DNA of 64,000 nt from Adiantum capillus-veneris (taxonomy: Eukaryota > Streptophyta > Polypodiopsida > Polypodiales > Pteridaceae), in the NCBI GenBank assembly GCA_014529385.2, contig CM043971.1:55539209-55603208 (forward strand), written 5' to 3'. Positions 45,201-57,575 of this stretch are shown here, one piece after another; positions within the stretch are counted from its first letter, which is position 1, and each line of letters opens with the position of its first letter. The translations under genes and the position numbers were made by a program. Under the pieces are notes generated by a model, which was not told the origin of the DNA, searched no databases, and saw only the letters and a program-made list of their open reading frames with translations.

Positions 45201-45365
45201 GCTGTCCTTCGGTATGAAGACAAGGTACTACGACATGGTAAGATAATCCGACGGTATCTTATTAAGTTCAAAAATTATCCTTTTGAAGATGCTAAATGGA
45301 TGCAAGGAGTACAACTTAAGGATAGTATGAACCTTGTCAATGCTTACAATGCTACATTAGAGTAA
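42256..45365 (+). pseudogene. pol: Gypsy pol, array copy 2
   Basis: Carries every lesion of copy 1 at the same sites: 88-bp duplication (42558-42733), extra AAGC (44354-44365) and TAG in integrase (44499-44501). It differs from copy 1 by about five amino acids in the integrase C-terminal part (for example Val to Ala, Ala to Pro, Ser to Ala, Tyr to Phe, Leu to Pro), while RT and RNase H are identical in translation. Confidence 0.93.
42558..42733 (+). repeat. 88-bp tandem duplication at the start of RT, copy 2
   Basis: Same units and same two differences as at 35281-35456. Confidence 0.95.
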
Positions 45366-45725
45366 GCAAATGTACAACTCTCTTTTAAATGACTCATGTT
45401 TTTGTCTTATAAGACTAATCCTCTTTTTAATTGTGCACAAATTTAACTAGTATGCATGCTTAGAATCATGTTTGTGATGACGACATCTCTCAAACACCAA
45501 GTAGAATTTGTCACTCTACTTTGGGAGAATAAAATGGACTAAAGAGCAGACATGCTTGCGGCAGCTATGTCTCCCAAGCACCAAATGGATTAGTCCTCCA
45601 TCTTGGAAAGATGTCGTAGGGTAAAAAAGGGATCCTCTACCCGCTAAGTACGATTGACTAATGACTAAGGCTTTATCTCTTCTACCTCATAGTCGAGGAC
45701 GACTATGATTTAAAGAGAGAGGTAA
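45366..45725 (+). other. Gypsy 3' non-coding region and polypurine tract, copy 2
   Basis: Matches 38089-38448 with only a few substitutions and ends in the same purine run before LTR 3. Confidence 0.75.
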
Positions 45726-47351
45726 TGTCATAAAATCTAATATCTAACCAACCCAAATGATTTTCTCATATTAAATTGATCACTTAATGTGAGAGAATAA
45801 ATGGGAACAAGTCTTAAGATATAGATGTGCTTATAGATCTATCTCAACACGGGGCCAATAGTAAAGGGGCCCAAATGGGAGATGATCTATCAAGAGCAAG
45901 GCTAACCAATGGAGCATAAGACCTTCGGGTTAGCTTCATTGAAGACCTCAAATAATGTGTGTAAAAGTCCTTTGACCTTAGGTAAGCTAGGGCTGAGCTT
46001 GAGGTGGGAACCCGGCCCAAGCTCGAGGTGCTTGACCTGCTTGAGGTGCTTGTCGTGCTTGAGGTGTTTGTCCTGCTTGAGGTGCTTGATTAAGGTGCTT
46101 GAGGTGCTTGACTTACTCCATGCTTGAGGTGCTTGACTTGCTACATGATTAAGGTGCTTGAGGTTCCTTGAGATGCTTGCCTGAGATGCTTGTGGGAACA
46201 CCCCCTAGTCCAAGTGCTTTGTCATGCTTGATGACTAAGGTGCTTGAGCTCCTAAAGTCAAAAGCATCCCTACAAGAGGGGGGGCGAGCCCTTTTCCTAG
46301 GGATTAGAGAGAGAACACACACTCACACTCACAAGGGAAGCCCCAGCTTGAAGAGGCAGCAAGGACACATGTCGGGTCCCTACCCATGTTACCTTCATGT
46401 GTTGCTTGAAGCCTATTGGCTAGGCTTCAAAGGGGTCCAATGATAAATTACTTGAATTATCTAATTGTTTTTGCATTTATCAAGTCCTCTCTCTCAAAGG
46501 GGAAAGGGGGACACTTGTCCCAAGGCTACCCATGTTGCTTGTAATGGCTCCTGCTTGTGATTGGCTAGGTCTGGAGGGGTCCAATGAGCTTCAAGCATGA
46601 GCTACAAGGGGGGGTCGACCCAAGCAAGCTAGGGGGGTGCTTAGGGGGTATACTCACCCACACACACTCACAAACACTCTCATTGTGTACTATGCAAAGT
46701 GCAAGAGCTCCCTCTCCTTCTCCAAGCAAGTAGAGGTTGAGAGCCTACACCAACACTCTTGGCTATGGAGTGCAAATCCAACCAAGAGCCATGCTTCAAT
46801 GCTTAAGCTTGCCATCTCCTTCTTCTTCATTACTATGCTATTATGTATGCTAGCAACAAGAGTATGATAAGTGAGGAACTGATTCTTTCTCCTACGAAAT
46901 GTTTCTTCTTCCTCTTCCCTACCCTCATTCCCTGCTAGCTCTCTCCACCTTCGAAGGTGTTTGAGGTCTTGGGACTGAGGCTTGGGATAGTTAAAGCTTT
47001 CTTCAAGTTTATGTTATGTTTGTGATGCATGAAGCCTTCCATCTTCATGGCATCACCTAGGTCACAAGGAACACAAAGACTGTATTGTAACAAGTCTCTC
47101 TTTATGGGAGAAATCATAATACAAATGCCTATTGGAGGGGGGACCGGCTCCACATAAATCCGGTCCTCAACTGTTGTCATGTTCTCTAAACTCTCTCTCT
47201 TGCAAAAGTATTGTCTATGCCAAGTTAACTAGTTGCTATGATTATGTTGCTATCTTCAATTATGTCAACCCGCTATGCTCACAAAATCATTTCTTGAAAG
47301 TACTCTCATTAAATTCCGCTACTCTCACATATTAAGGCAAATTCCATTACA
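45726..47351 (+). repeat. Gypsy LTR 3 (1626 bp)
   Basis: Same length as LTR 2 and nearly identical. It is followed by a primer-binding site and the leader of a truncated third internal region. Confidence 0.93.
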
Positions 47352-47764
47352 TTGGTATCAGAGCATTTGGTTTCTCTTTTCTTGCTTAAGAAGAGAGGTC
47401 CTTAAGTAGCCTATAAATGGTTGATGTTGTTAATTATACTAGAGTAAGTGGAACTGGGATCTAATATCGGTTTTGTTAAGCCCACTATGTGGGGGATGGT
47501 GCACACCTCGGGAGCTTTGGACTTAATAATGGAGTCTTTTTAGACTTGCCTACGGCTTTACCATTATTGAGCCATAAGAAGTCCGAAAGGAGCTAGCCCT
47601 TGGCAATCCGCTATGTTAGACCTACTCCTCTACTCTCTATAATTAACCACTTTGAGCCGTGGGTGTAGATACTTAAGAGCCGATTTTCAAAGGCTAAGAG
47701 GAGTGGCAACTAAGGTTTTCTATTGCCAAAGCATACACTAAGTATAAACATAAATTTTGTTAAC

Positions 47765-48050
47765 ATGGCTGACAATAATCAAGAGAGTAGAATGAACATT
47801 GATAGCTTTGATTTTGCACATGAAGGTGCTAATGATGATGCTCCCATGTTTGTGAATTATCTCGTCACTAGGTTGCAACAAGCTATGGGCAACCCTGTTT
47901 TGCAAGCCGAAGTTACTCAACAACTTCGTGCTTATGGAATTTCCCTTCCTCTCCCAGAGGAGAGAGAGCTTAGGAGGCCTCTTGAAGAGACCCCCAAAAG
48001 AAGACTCTCTCCCATTCGAGAGGAGGAATCCAAAGAGAAAGAAAGCAGGA
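47765..48050 (+). pseudogene. gag: Truncated gypsy gag, array copy 3
   Basis: The first 95 codons of gag, identical in translation to copies 1 and 2, cut off just before the RS-like region and joined to module B sequence at 48050 (agaaagc/aggaag). The leader 47352-47764 is present with a few changes. The truncation removes all enzymatic domains. Confidence 0.92.
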
Positions 48051-49525
<1,475 letters not shown>

Positions 49526-50817
49526 TGTGTGTGTGTGTGTAGCTGTTTTAACATAAATAATAAGAACCCCCAGAAAAACCCAACCAACTATAAACAATCC
49601 AACATTCGTATGCTGCTGGGCTTAACCCCCAATATACAATTAGCCAATATTTTATGTGATTTGTAACCACTACCAGTAACAAGTCTAAAACTAGTAAATA
49701 CAGGGGGTATACCCCCCATCCCAAAAGATTTAATTTGAACAAGTTCAACGTTAGTATGCAGCTGGGGCAATCTACCAAAAAACCCTCAACCATTGTGTAT
49801 AAAAAATCCAATAACAGTACGCAGCCGGCGGGCAAAAACCCCACTACTCAATTTGGCTAGTAATTTTGCGCGACATGCAACCTCTATCAGTAACAAGTCC
49901 AAAAACTAGTAAACACGCAGGGTATACCCCCCATCCCACAGATTTTTATGCACCATCACTACGTCATGCCATCAACAATAGAGCCCTACATTGCCAAGCC
50001 AAGCGATAGCAGTTATTTAAAACATACCCCAATATTTTTAAACCAAATGAATAGTTAATGCAGAGTAGCCGAAAATCAGAGTTTTGCTAAGTCAAGCGGT
50101 CAACAATCCTTAAGCCACGTCCCAATTATTTAAGGAATACCTTAAACCATTGAACTGTATTACACAGGCTTACTGAGAATCAAAACCTAGTAGTAGGATC
50201 ATTAGTTTGCCACATGTGTATCAAACCATCCATTGTATTGTTAGGTATATCCAACCCATACATTGGGCCTTACCAGGCTTTGAGTGACATTGATTACCAT
50301 AGACGGCTGTTTACATTATCTTAAGAAAAGAAAAAAAGAAAAGAAAACCTTAATAACAAGCTCAGTGGCCAACCTGTAACGGTTGAGTTTCAAGCTCCAT
50401 GTTTGGTGCAGCAGAGAATAAACAAACACACAATCCTATCTCTTTATGCAATTAGAACACACACAAGGCTAAGTGAGGGGCAGAATGCGCCCTCACCTCT
50501 TGAAATAGAAGAAGGAATACAACCATCACTCATGGCATGTAGCGCACAAAGAGCACTGAGTAGAGCACGCTCCTCCTGGGGAACGGGAAACGATTAGCCG
50601 CCTCTGATGCGGTCTGGCACACTAGAGCAGAGCCATCACTACGCCTCACGGCAGGGTAGGTGAGGCCCAAAAAAAAAAATTAACCATGTTATTTAGTTGC
50701 CAGCTAGGGTCTTACAACCATTATGACCCTTTAAGTGCTCTATCCCACGGTGGATACCGACTCAGTTTAACTAGGAAAAGTGTAGGGCTGTAGTGGAGAT
50801 ATATAGCCAAAGTAACA

Positions 50818-50819
<2 letters not shown>
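49526..50819 (-). repeat. Repeat module C, copy C2
   Basis: Begins with TG tract 49526-49540 and agctgttt as in C1. It holds the GTGAGGG/CCCTCAC inverted repeat (50473-50496) and, on the minus strand upstream of it, a GAGGCGGC block shared with C1 and C3. It contains an internal near-repeat of 49560-49740 at 49745-49935 (aaaaaccc...tataccccccatccca). No gene recognised. Confidence 0.6.
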
Positions 50820-50858
<39 letters not shown>

Positions 50859-52923
50859 AACTTTTATAATAAGACATAAATGAACTTTTACATTCAAAAG
50901 ATAGCTGGCTTTATAGAAAAGGCAACAATTAGTACAAAAATAACTCAGTCTTAAAATAATCTTTGTGCATGGCATATGAGAATGAAGCCACATTCTAGTA
51001 TACAATGATAGTGATCCAATAAAGAATTACTTCCCAAGTGGTATGAGCAAGTGTAGTATCGGCCAAACAATAGCTTTAAGCCAAAAAAAATTCCAAGAAA
51101 GGATAGAGTCCTCACCTGCATCCATCCAGACAAGAAAATAAATACGTTAGTCTTAGATGTGTTTTACAGGTGTCAATGGACTATATCAGTTGTTATCCAT
51201 GTCCAACTTAGAACTTTAAAAAGAAAAACTTAAAACCATTGTCCAAAGTGTTCATGTATTTTAGTCGTTTGGTTTTTGGTACACCAAAGATTTCAAAGGA
51301 AGTACTTATAAGTATGGTATTTATATATCCACATTTTTTAAAATTTTAGACCTTAAATAGATATTAGCATATATATCATTTTGATAAAAAAGGTCACCAA
51401 CCCTCTTAAACCAAGTGTCTTAATCCCCATATCATCTCTTATATCAGTCTTTCAATACCAGAATTACTTTGCCAGTTTTGTCAGGCTCCAATTTCTCTAG
51501 CTTTTTAAAGTCCATGAAGCCATAAAGTATCCAAAACAACAGCTACAGATACCTCCCAACAAAAATATTCCATTTTAAAGGTATCAAAATTTGATTATGT
51601 CATCAAGCCAATTCAAATTTCTCATGCCCATTTGGGCTTTCAAAATTCATCTCACCTTAATTTGTAAGCCAAATGAGAAGGAAACACATTAAATGAACCA
51701 AAGCCAAGAAGTTTAGTGAAAAGAACCTATTGATAGTTTGTCTATCAAAAAAGAAAAAACCCATATTTGTTAACGGTTTTGTCAGTGTCATGCAATATAA
51801 GACAATAAGCGAGATCATCAGCAAGTATAACAATCCCAAAAATGGCATAAGGGAAGAAAAAAACCCATTACACCACGCAGTAGTGTGCAGATTCTTACAC
51901 GCGTCAGATATAGAGTAAAAAAGCCCCAACTTTAGGCTGCATATTATCATGATGGACCAGACAAACGTCAGTACCAAAAGATCCCCCATTTTTTTACTGT
52001 CCAAATACTGCAATATCAAGCACCACTACTCTAGTTATGCATGGGTTTCTAGAATCCTCAACCACAGTGAGTTTAAGGTGCTATACAAGTTATCAAAAAC
52101 CTTTGTTATAAGAAACCAATCATCCTACAATAAAAAAACCAATAGTAATCAGCGTGATTAGTATGGGTTAGAAATGATTTAATCCCCTCAATATTCATCT
52201 CTAAAACGGGTACCACAGACCACAGTGTTTCACCATCCCCCCCTTAAACTATCAGTTTATGCACAGTATGCAGTTACGGTAGAATTCCCAACAAGGAAAC
52301 TAGGTAAGCCAAGCAATACATGTGCGATATGTGTAACAGAAACAAGAATTTTCCATGCAATATGCACAACAACATTATTTTAGTTCATCAAGGTACCCAT
52401 ATCAAGGATAATACCAACCTGTGACAGTAGTTCAACCACCTCCATAGCTGCACAGTGTTAAAGCCATCACTCCTTACTTTTAAATACACACACAAAGAGA
52501 GAAACACCCACATATTAAGTCAGGGGCCAAAGCACCCTCACCTTTTTATAGCACATCTGGTTTCCTCAAGGTGAGGAGACGCCCCACGATCGATTACTCA
52601 GTGACGAAAATTTCCCAAGCCGCCTCTATGGCCACTCTTGTTCACATACAAGGAGTTGAGGGGAAGAGAGAGCATGTGTAGGAGTTAGCATAGGCTACTT
52701 TGTGTTGTAGTATAGTCAAGCGGGACAGAGAGAGCGTGCGGGCGTGAAGTTTAGGGTAATGAAAGCCACGATCTTTACATAATCTCCTTAGGGGTGGGTA
52801 CCCATGAGATAATCGAAGGAGGAGGGTTACCCCCCATTTTTTCTTTTAAAAAAAACACTGACCCGTACGATAGTTTAGGTTTCAACTTAGGAATAATAAA
52901 CAAAGTAAAAAGGAAAAAAATAT

Positions 52924-52926
<3 letters not shown>
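50820..52926 (-). repeat. Repeat module C, copy C3
   Basis: Begins with TG tract 50820-50854. The donor-like GGATGCAGGTGAG on the minus strand is near 51110-51125, the inverted repeat GTCAGGG...CCCTCAC at 52519-52541 and the GAGGCGGC block near 52620. The distance from TG tract to donor-like block, about 260 bp, is the same as in C0 and C1. No gene recognised. Confidence 0.6.

Positions 52927-52985
<59 letters not shown>
52927..52985 (+). repeat. (TA)n microsatellite
   Basis: About 59 bases of TA repeat between module C3 and the PLE-3 end. Confidence 0.97.
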
Positions 52986-52990
<5 letters not shown>

Positions 52991-53012
52991 CTAACTACTC
53001 TATATGTATACA

Positions 53013-53029
53013 TGTGTGTGTGTGTGTGT
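53013..53029 (+). repeat. (TG)n tract at the PLE-3 3' end
   Basis: Seventeen bases of TG repeat directly before the PLE-3 terminal region. On the minus strand it is an (AC)n tail. Confidence 0.95.
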
Positions 53030-53066
53030 ACCCACCCTATCCTAGGCACCATACACAATGGGTCGA

Positions 53067-53095
53067 TAGTAGGCCCATTGTGAATGGGCCTACTA
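53067..53095 (-). other. 3'-terminal hairpin of PLE-3
   Basis: Perfect 13-bp stem: TAGTAGGCCCATT pairs with AATGGGCCTACTA across a GTG loop. It lies 38 bp from the TG tract. The sequence is unrelated to the PLE-1/2 hairpin but the position is the same. Confidence 0.8.
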
Positions 53096-53331
53096 CCTAT
53101 TAGAGAAATGAGGTTATTGTGGTTGAAAGGTAAGCCAGGCCAATCGTTTTGAGAAAGGGATTGTGTGGTTCTGTTAATTATGTCATTTCTTTTGAATCCA
53201 TTAAGGAAAAATTTATATATAAGTATCTTAATATCTTCCCAAGCAAAAAAGCAATTGGAAGAGGAGTATACTATAAGGTATAGGAGGCTGATACAAGTAC
53301 TAAGAGCAGCTTTATGTGGACGATTACTGTT

Positions 53332-54054
53332 CTATTTTAACAATTCAATAGGTGGGATATCTAAAAGGTCTCTTTTCCAAGAGAGCTTTTGGTCATAGTC
53401 TCCTACACAAGGGTTATGTAGTCCAATTGAAAAGTTAAGGAATTGGATAGTAGTGGCAAAGAAGCCAGTTGGTGAAGCAAACCCATGTTTAAAGGTTGGT
53501 TCAATTTTTAAACAATTGGGATAAACATGATTAATTTCCTCTAAGAATAATCTATTGTTGAAGCTTAATAAGTCATCCGTATATCTGTAAGTGTGATTAA
53601 AATGTGAAATTTTCCAATAATTACTTGTTTCACTCATGGTTTTGAGAAACCATTTGTATTCAAAGAAGGCTAAGTATAGACTACACATTAGAGGTGAGCA
53701 TGAAAATCCCATAAGAATGCCATGGCTTGGGTTAAAGCATTGTCCTTTGAAGAGAATGGTACAATTATCAAGTACCCAAGATATGTTTTTAATTAGTTTT
53801 ACATCATCGAAGTGAAAGGAATGAGAAGATTGTGATTTTTTAATCCATCTAGGATTTTTGGAGAGCAATATGTAGAAGAGACCATCATTCCTAGCATTCT
53901 TGAAGGCAAGATTAATCATCTGAGATAAAACATCTTTCAGTCCTAATTCACCTTCCAAAGGTATATTCTCATAGCACTGAGTAATATCAGCCACGAAGAG
54001 ATGAAATTTTTGTTTAGGGAGGTTTAATGTAACCTCAGTGGCATTTTTTACCAA
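53332..54054 (-). pseudogene. PLE-3 reverse transcriptase core
   Basis: A 240-aa open frame holds the whole catalytic palm: motif A Val-Ala-Asp-Ile-Thr-Gln-Cys-Tyr-Glu near residue 22, motif B Leu-Met-Gly-Phe-Ser-Cys-Ser-Pro followed by Ser-Leu-Tyr-Leu-Ala, and motif C Tyr-Arg-Tyr-Thr-Asp-Asp-Leu. Thumb sequence (Ser-Asn-Arg-Pro, Asn-Gly-Phe-Lys-Arg) continues after a stop, down to about 53110. Upstream fragments (54850-54298) hold Cys-Asp-Cys and Lys-Gly-Leu-Asn-His-Ile-Pro but in shifted frames. Without the N-terminal region the element is not functional. No GIY-YIG domain is seen at either end. Confidence 0.85.
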
Positions 54055-54297
54055 CCAGAATGGGTTATAATGTATTTGAAGAAAATTAGAGCAAATTATA
54101 TGTTTAGAGGCACATATATTTTCAAGTTCTGAAAGGATAAGGTCAAGGCAAAGGGTAATATCTTTGATGATGCTAGAAAAAATACAATTCGATGTATCAA
54201 ATATCCATCTAAACTTATGCTTCTGTAACTTAAAAGTGGGAAAAAGTACTAGAAGTTTGGTATCTTGAATAAAATACCCTATATTTTCTAGATGTTT

Positions 54298-54927
54298 TTA
54301 AATATTATAAGTGACCTCATAAGGAGAAGTATTAATTGGTGTGAATTCCTTCCCAAAAATCCTAGAGTGAGCTGCATTCCAAGCCAAGTTTTTGCATATA
54401 AGAGTGGGACAATTGGAGCTTTTATCAAGTCCTACAATAAACCAATTTTGTGAAAGTTTTTTAAAATCAATAGCTAGTTGTGGTGTGATCCAAGAGCTAT
54501 CAGTAGGACAACCATTGAAAAGAAATGTGTGAGATCTTTTGGTAGAAGCATTTTTCAACCAATTTAACTAAGTCTAGTAGGACTATCTTCCCCAGTCGGA
54601 GAGTACTGATAAGGTCAGTTAAACAGCTCAGCAAAGCTGTTAAAGCAAGATATGGGTTTTTAGGAAAAGTGGGTATGTGGTTAAGTCCCTTGGCAAGAAT
54701 TTTCCGGATTATGGTATTTTCAATAAGATCCACATTACAAGTGTAGACATGTAAGCCATAAGTATCAAAATCTTTGCAGTATGGGATAAATTTATCACAA
54801 TCACAATCAGGCATATTGTTGTGTTGTAAGAAATCATTACTGTAGACCACATTCTAATAGGTTGTTGATATTTCCAACCGATAAGAACATTATCAAGTAT
54901 CTCATGGTTTCCAATTGAAACACACAA
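54298..54927 (-). pseudogene. PLE-3 N-terminal RT region, frameshifted
   Basis: Overlapping minus frames (54927-54709, 54850-54500, 54558-54298) together give the sequence from Gly-Trp-Lys-Tyr through Cys-Asp-Cys and Lys-Gly-Leu-Asn-His-Ile-Pro, matching the order in PLE-1. At least two frameshifts separate them. Confidence 0.7.
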
Positions 54928-55736
54928 AGGATAGACTAGAGCGGTTAGAGGATCTAGCTAGTCTAAGCTCACACACTGCGGCAACCATAGCACCTAAGGA
55001 AATAGCAGAACCCAAAAGTGCAGGATCAGGAGGATCAGTGTTGGCAGAAAAGGTAAATGAGCAATTAGACGCACTTTTAAAAGCTTACGAAGCAAGACTC
55101 AAAAACAACCAAACCCAAGAGCAAAGATGGATGACTTATTCATATGCCGAAATAGAAAAACAGAGGTTGGAAATGTGTCGAAAGATGATTGAAACAGCTC
55201 AATCCTTGATAGAAAACCCACTTGGTAAACCTGCAAGTTTGCATGAAGTACCAGCTCCAACCCCTATCAAACCAACTTTAGAAAAACAAGTAGACACGAA
55301 TGAGAGACTCACGACTTCCTCTGAGTTTAGGGAAGAGCCTATCATAGTGCCAAATACAACAGATGAGACAATTGATGATTTTCAGCCTAAAACATTGGTA
55401 GAAATGGGTAAGCATTGTAACGGTCTAGATGACCTGTGGAAGCAAATCCGTGATGCCAACGAAGCTAACAGGGTGAGTTACCAAATGAATAGCACGAGAA
55501 AAGAGAAAAATGAGATCTTACCTCCTATTGAAGAATTTGAGGCAAGATCACAAATGAACTTTGATATGCATTCACAAGAGGGAGACCAGGGATCAATTAG
55601 TTCGGGGCACAGCCAAACAGACTCACTAAAAACTCTACCCTCTTACGTAGGGGAGTATGAAGCCAAGTCTGAGGTGAGAGCAATCCCATCTCAAAGATTT
55701 TCTTCTAAGAGTGATGGATTCACAAGGGTTGATTGA
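54915..55736 (+). pseudogene. Gag-like ORF of an RT-less cassette, 5' end missing
   Basis: Open frame of about 270 aa with no ATG near its start, so it is truncated by or joined to PLE-3. It is hydrophilic: residues 1-15 and 45-100 are charged and helical, followed by a Pro/Thr linker and an acidic Ser-rich C-terminus. I see no zinc knuckle and no MHR-type gag motif. It is called gag-like only because it overlaps, by a frame change at 55711-55736, a retropepsin-containing frame, as gag and pro do in LTR elements. Function otherwise unknown. Confidence 0.5.
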
Positions 55737-56661
55737 GTTATTGTCCACCCCCGTGGCATGCACAATCACATTAGCAAAACTCCTAAGGCTACGACCAAAC
55801 ATGTGGACCATCGTAGGCAAATGCTTAGAAAAATTTGGAGTAAAAGACCCCACCTCGAAGCTTCAAGAAGGGATCATAGAATTGGACAAGCCACAATTAA
55901 ACACAAAGCCAGTACCTTTAAACAAGGTTGGAGAATATTGCGAGGGAGAAGATGGAAACACCACACTACCAGTAGAATTCCAATGAGTGGTTTCCAAAGC
56001 TATTCTTGACAGTGGAGCAGGAGTCGCTATCGCCACCAAGGAAATCTGGAAAAAATGGGGAAAACCAGCTTTGAGAGCTACCAGAATGAAATTGCAATTG
56101 GCAGATGGGTTCATGGAAAAGCCTCTAGGACTCTTAGAAAAAGTAATTGTCACCTCGTGCGGAATCAAGTATGAGCATACATTTGCAATAGTCAATTTCG
56201 ACAAAAAGAACAATTACGAGATCGTCTTGGGAAAACCATTCATGATACAATTAAAGATGGTCCAGGATTGGGGTTACGACCACATATACCTCAGACATGG
56301 CGAGACTACAACCAAAATACACTTAAAAGACCATACTTACAAAGATGTAAACTAGACACCAGTGGAAGAGTTTGATTCAGCTACATTGGCACGGTCAGAA
56401 CTCCCAGCATGGTTAGGGCAAAAAAAAGAGCTATGGATGTGCGGAGCTTCACATTGTGGGAGCTTAAAAAGAGAGGAATGCGTCTTAGAAAGATCTATTG
56501 AGGACAAGGATTATATTCCGGAACCATTTCCCGAAGATGCCTTAGAACCTCTGGAATGGGAACACATACTAGCAACATTGGATGTCTGTACCATTACAGA
56601 TAGCCCAACGACAAAATTTGCGATAAGGATGGCTATGATGTGCTACCCTATTACATGGTAA
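55711..56661 (+). pseudogene. Retropepsin 1 region
   Basis: One frame with two in-frame stops (TGA 55984, TAG 56353). Before the first stop lies a hydrophobic helix rich in Leu (Thr-Leu-Ala-Lys-Leu-Leu), of the kind preceding proteases in Ty3-type gag-pol. Then comes the aspartic protease with Ile-Leu-Asp-Ser-Gly-Ala-Gly-Val (Asp codon 56008), the Gln-Leu-Ala-Asp-Gly loop and Val-Leu-Gly-Lys-Pro-Phe, all typical of plant retrotransposon retropepsins. After the second stop about 100 further residues contain paired Cys (Met-Cys-Gly-Ala...Glu-Glu-Cys) and an acidic Pro-rich stretch of unknown role. Confidence 0.72.
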
Positions 56662-56879
56662 GCCTTATATCAAGAGGAGATGAGATTGTAGAACCATCAA
56701 AATAAGAAGAGTTTTATAACTCCTCTGAGCATCTAGACGTAAATAATGATGCAGATAACGAGTGTTCAGACAGCTCAAGCGAGCGTGGGGAGAAAACAGC
56801 GAATATCAAGTTTTATAATTTTGCCAATCAGCACCCTAGACGCCAGGAACGCTATAGGAAAAAACGAGCAGAAAACAAA

Positions 56880-57080
56880 ATGAGAGAGAATCCTATGCCC
56901 AGGAGAAAAGATAAAACCCACTATCTAATGCTTGTCAAAGCAGAGGATTGTGTAAAAGACCAAATATCAGAGAGATTCTCAAAAGTTCGAAGGGAAGGAA
57001 TGCAAGAGGAAATAAAACAGGTACGAGAAGAGGCCCAAGCAGAAGCAAAAGAACGCATTGCAAAAAGACGGCTTCTATGA
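56880..57080 (+). pseudogene. Charged helical spacer between the two proteases
   Basis: A 66-aa frame strongly rich in Arg, Glu and Lys with Ala, likely a coiled coil (Glu-Glu-Ile-Lys-Gln-Val-Arg-Glu-Glu-Ala pattern). It lies between retropepsin 1 and retropepsin 2 in a different frame from both and ends just before a CAA-rich Gln stretch. It is probably part of the same decayed polyprotein. Confidence 0.45.
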
Positions 57081-57104
57081 CAACAACAACAATGTGGATC
57101 ACCG

Positions 57105-57575
57105 TTGCGAAGGAATGTTATTCGACTAACGAATTTTGATGAAGACACAGTGGAGCCAATAATTGCAATCAAAGTGGGTAGCAATCAAGTTGAATCGACG
57201 GCATTGCTTGATTCTGGAGCTCAAGCAAATCTAATCTCTTACAGATTATACAAACAGCTCAAGCCCACAGATCAACTACATCCTACTCCACAAGTGCTAG
57301 AAAGTAGTACATCACACTCGCTAAAAACTGTGGGCTGGACTATATTGCATGTACAAATACATCAATATATTTACCCACACAAGTTTTATGTGGTTGAGGA
57401 TGAAAGCACACAACACCCCGTGTTGTTGGGACAACCTTGGCAAAAAGAGTATAATATGCAGATAGATTGGAATGCGAATGCAGTCAAAATTCAGCATGCA
57501 CAAGAACAACAGGTGCTAGCCTTTGCTCAACAACCCCAGAAGAATCAGCTGGCAGCAATGCAATCACTGGATTAA
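57105..57575 (+). pseudogene. Retropepsin 2
   Basis: 156-aa frame with Leu-Leu-Asp-Ser-Gly-Ala-Gln-Ala-Asn-Leu-Ile-Ser (catalytic Asp codon 57210), a hydrophobic core and Pro-Val-Leu-Leu-Gly-Gln-Pro-Trp, then Ile-Asp-Trp. These are the active-site and second-lobe motifs of Ty3/gypsy-type clan AA proteases. It is clearly different in sequence from retropepsin 1, so it is not a simple tandem duplication. It starts in the frame before 57105 without a clear ATG. Confidence 0.75.

Larger units (their letters stand above)
31198..48050 (+). mobile_element. Tandem array of a Ty3/gypsy chromovirus (LTR-int-LTR-int-LTR-partial int)
   Basis: Three LTRs (31198, 38449, 45726) alternate with two complete and one truncated internal region, all on the plus strand with a strict 7277-bp period for coding features. 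The two internal regions differ by only a handful of substitutions. The third internal region ends at 48050 within gag, fused to module B. Neighbouring units share one LTR, so this is not two independent insertions. The chromodomain at the end of pol places the family among chromoviruses. Confidence 0.95.
53030..54927 (-). mobile_element. Penelope-like retroelement PLE-3 (divergent family, 5'-truncated)
   Basis: Minus-strand PLE only distantly similar to PLE-1 and PLE-2 at protein level and unalignable at DNA level by eye. It ends in an unrelated but equally placed hairpin (53067-53095) and (AC)n. Its coding remnant meets the plus-strand gag-like frame at 54915-54927, with no 5' leader visible. 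Confidence 0.82.
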
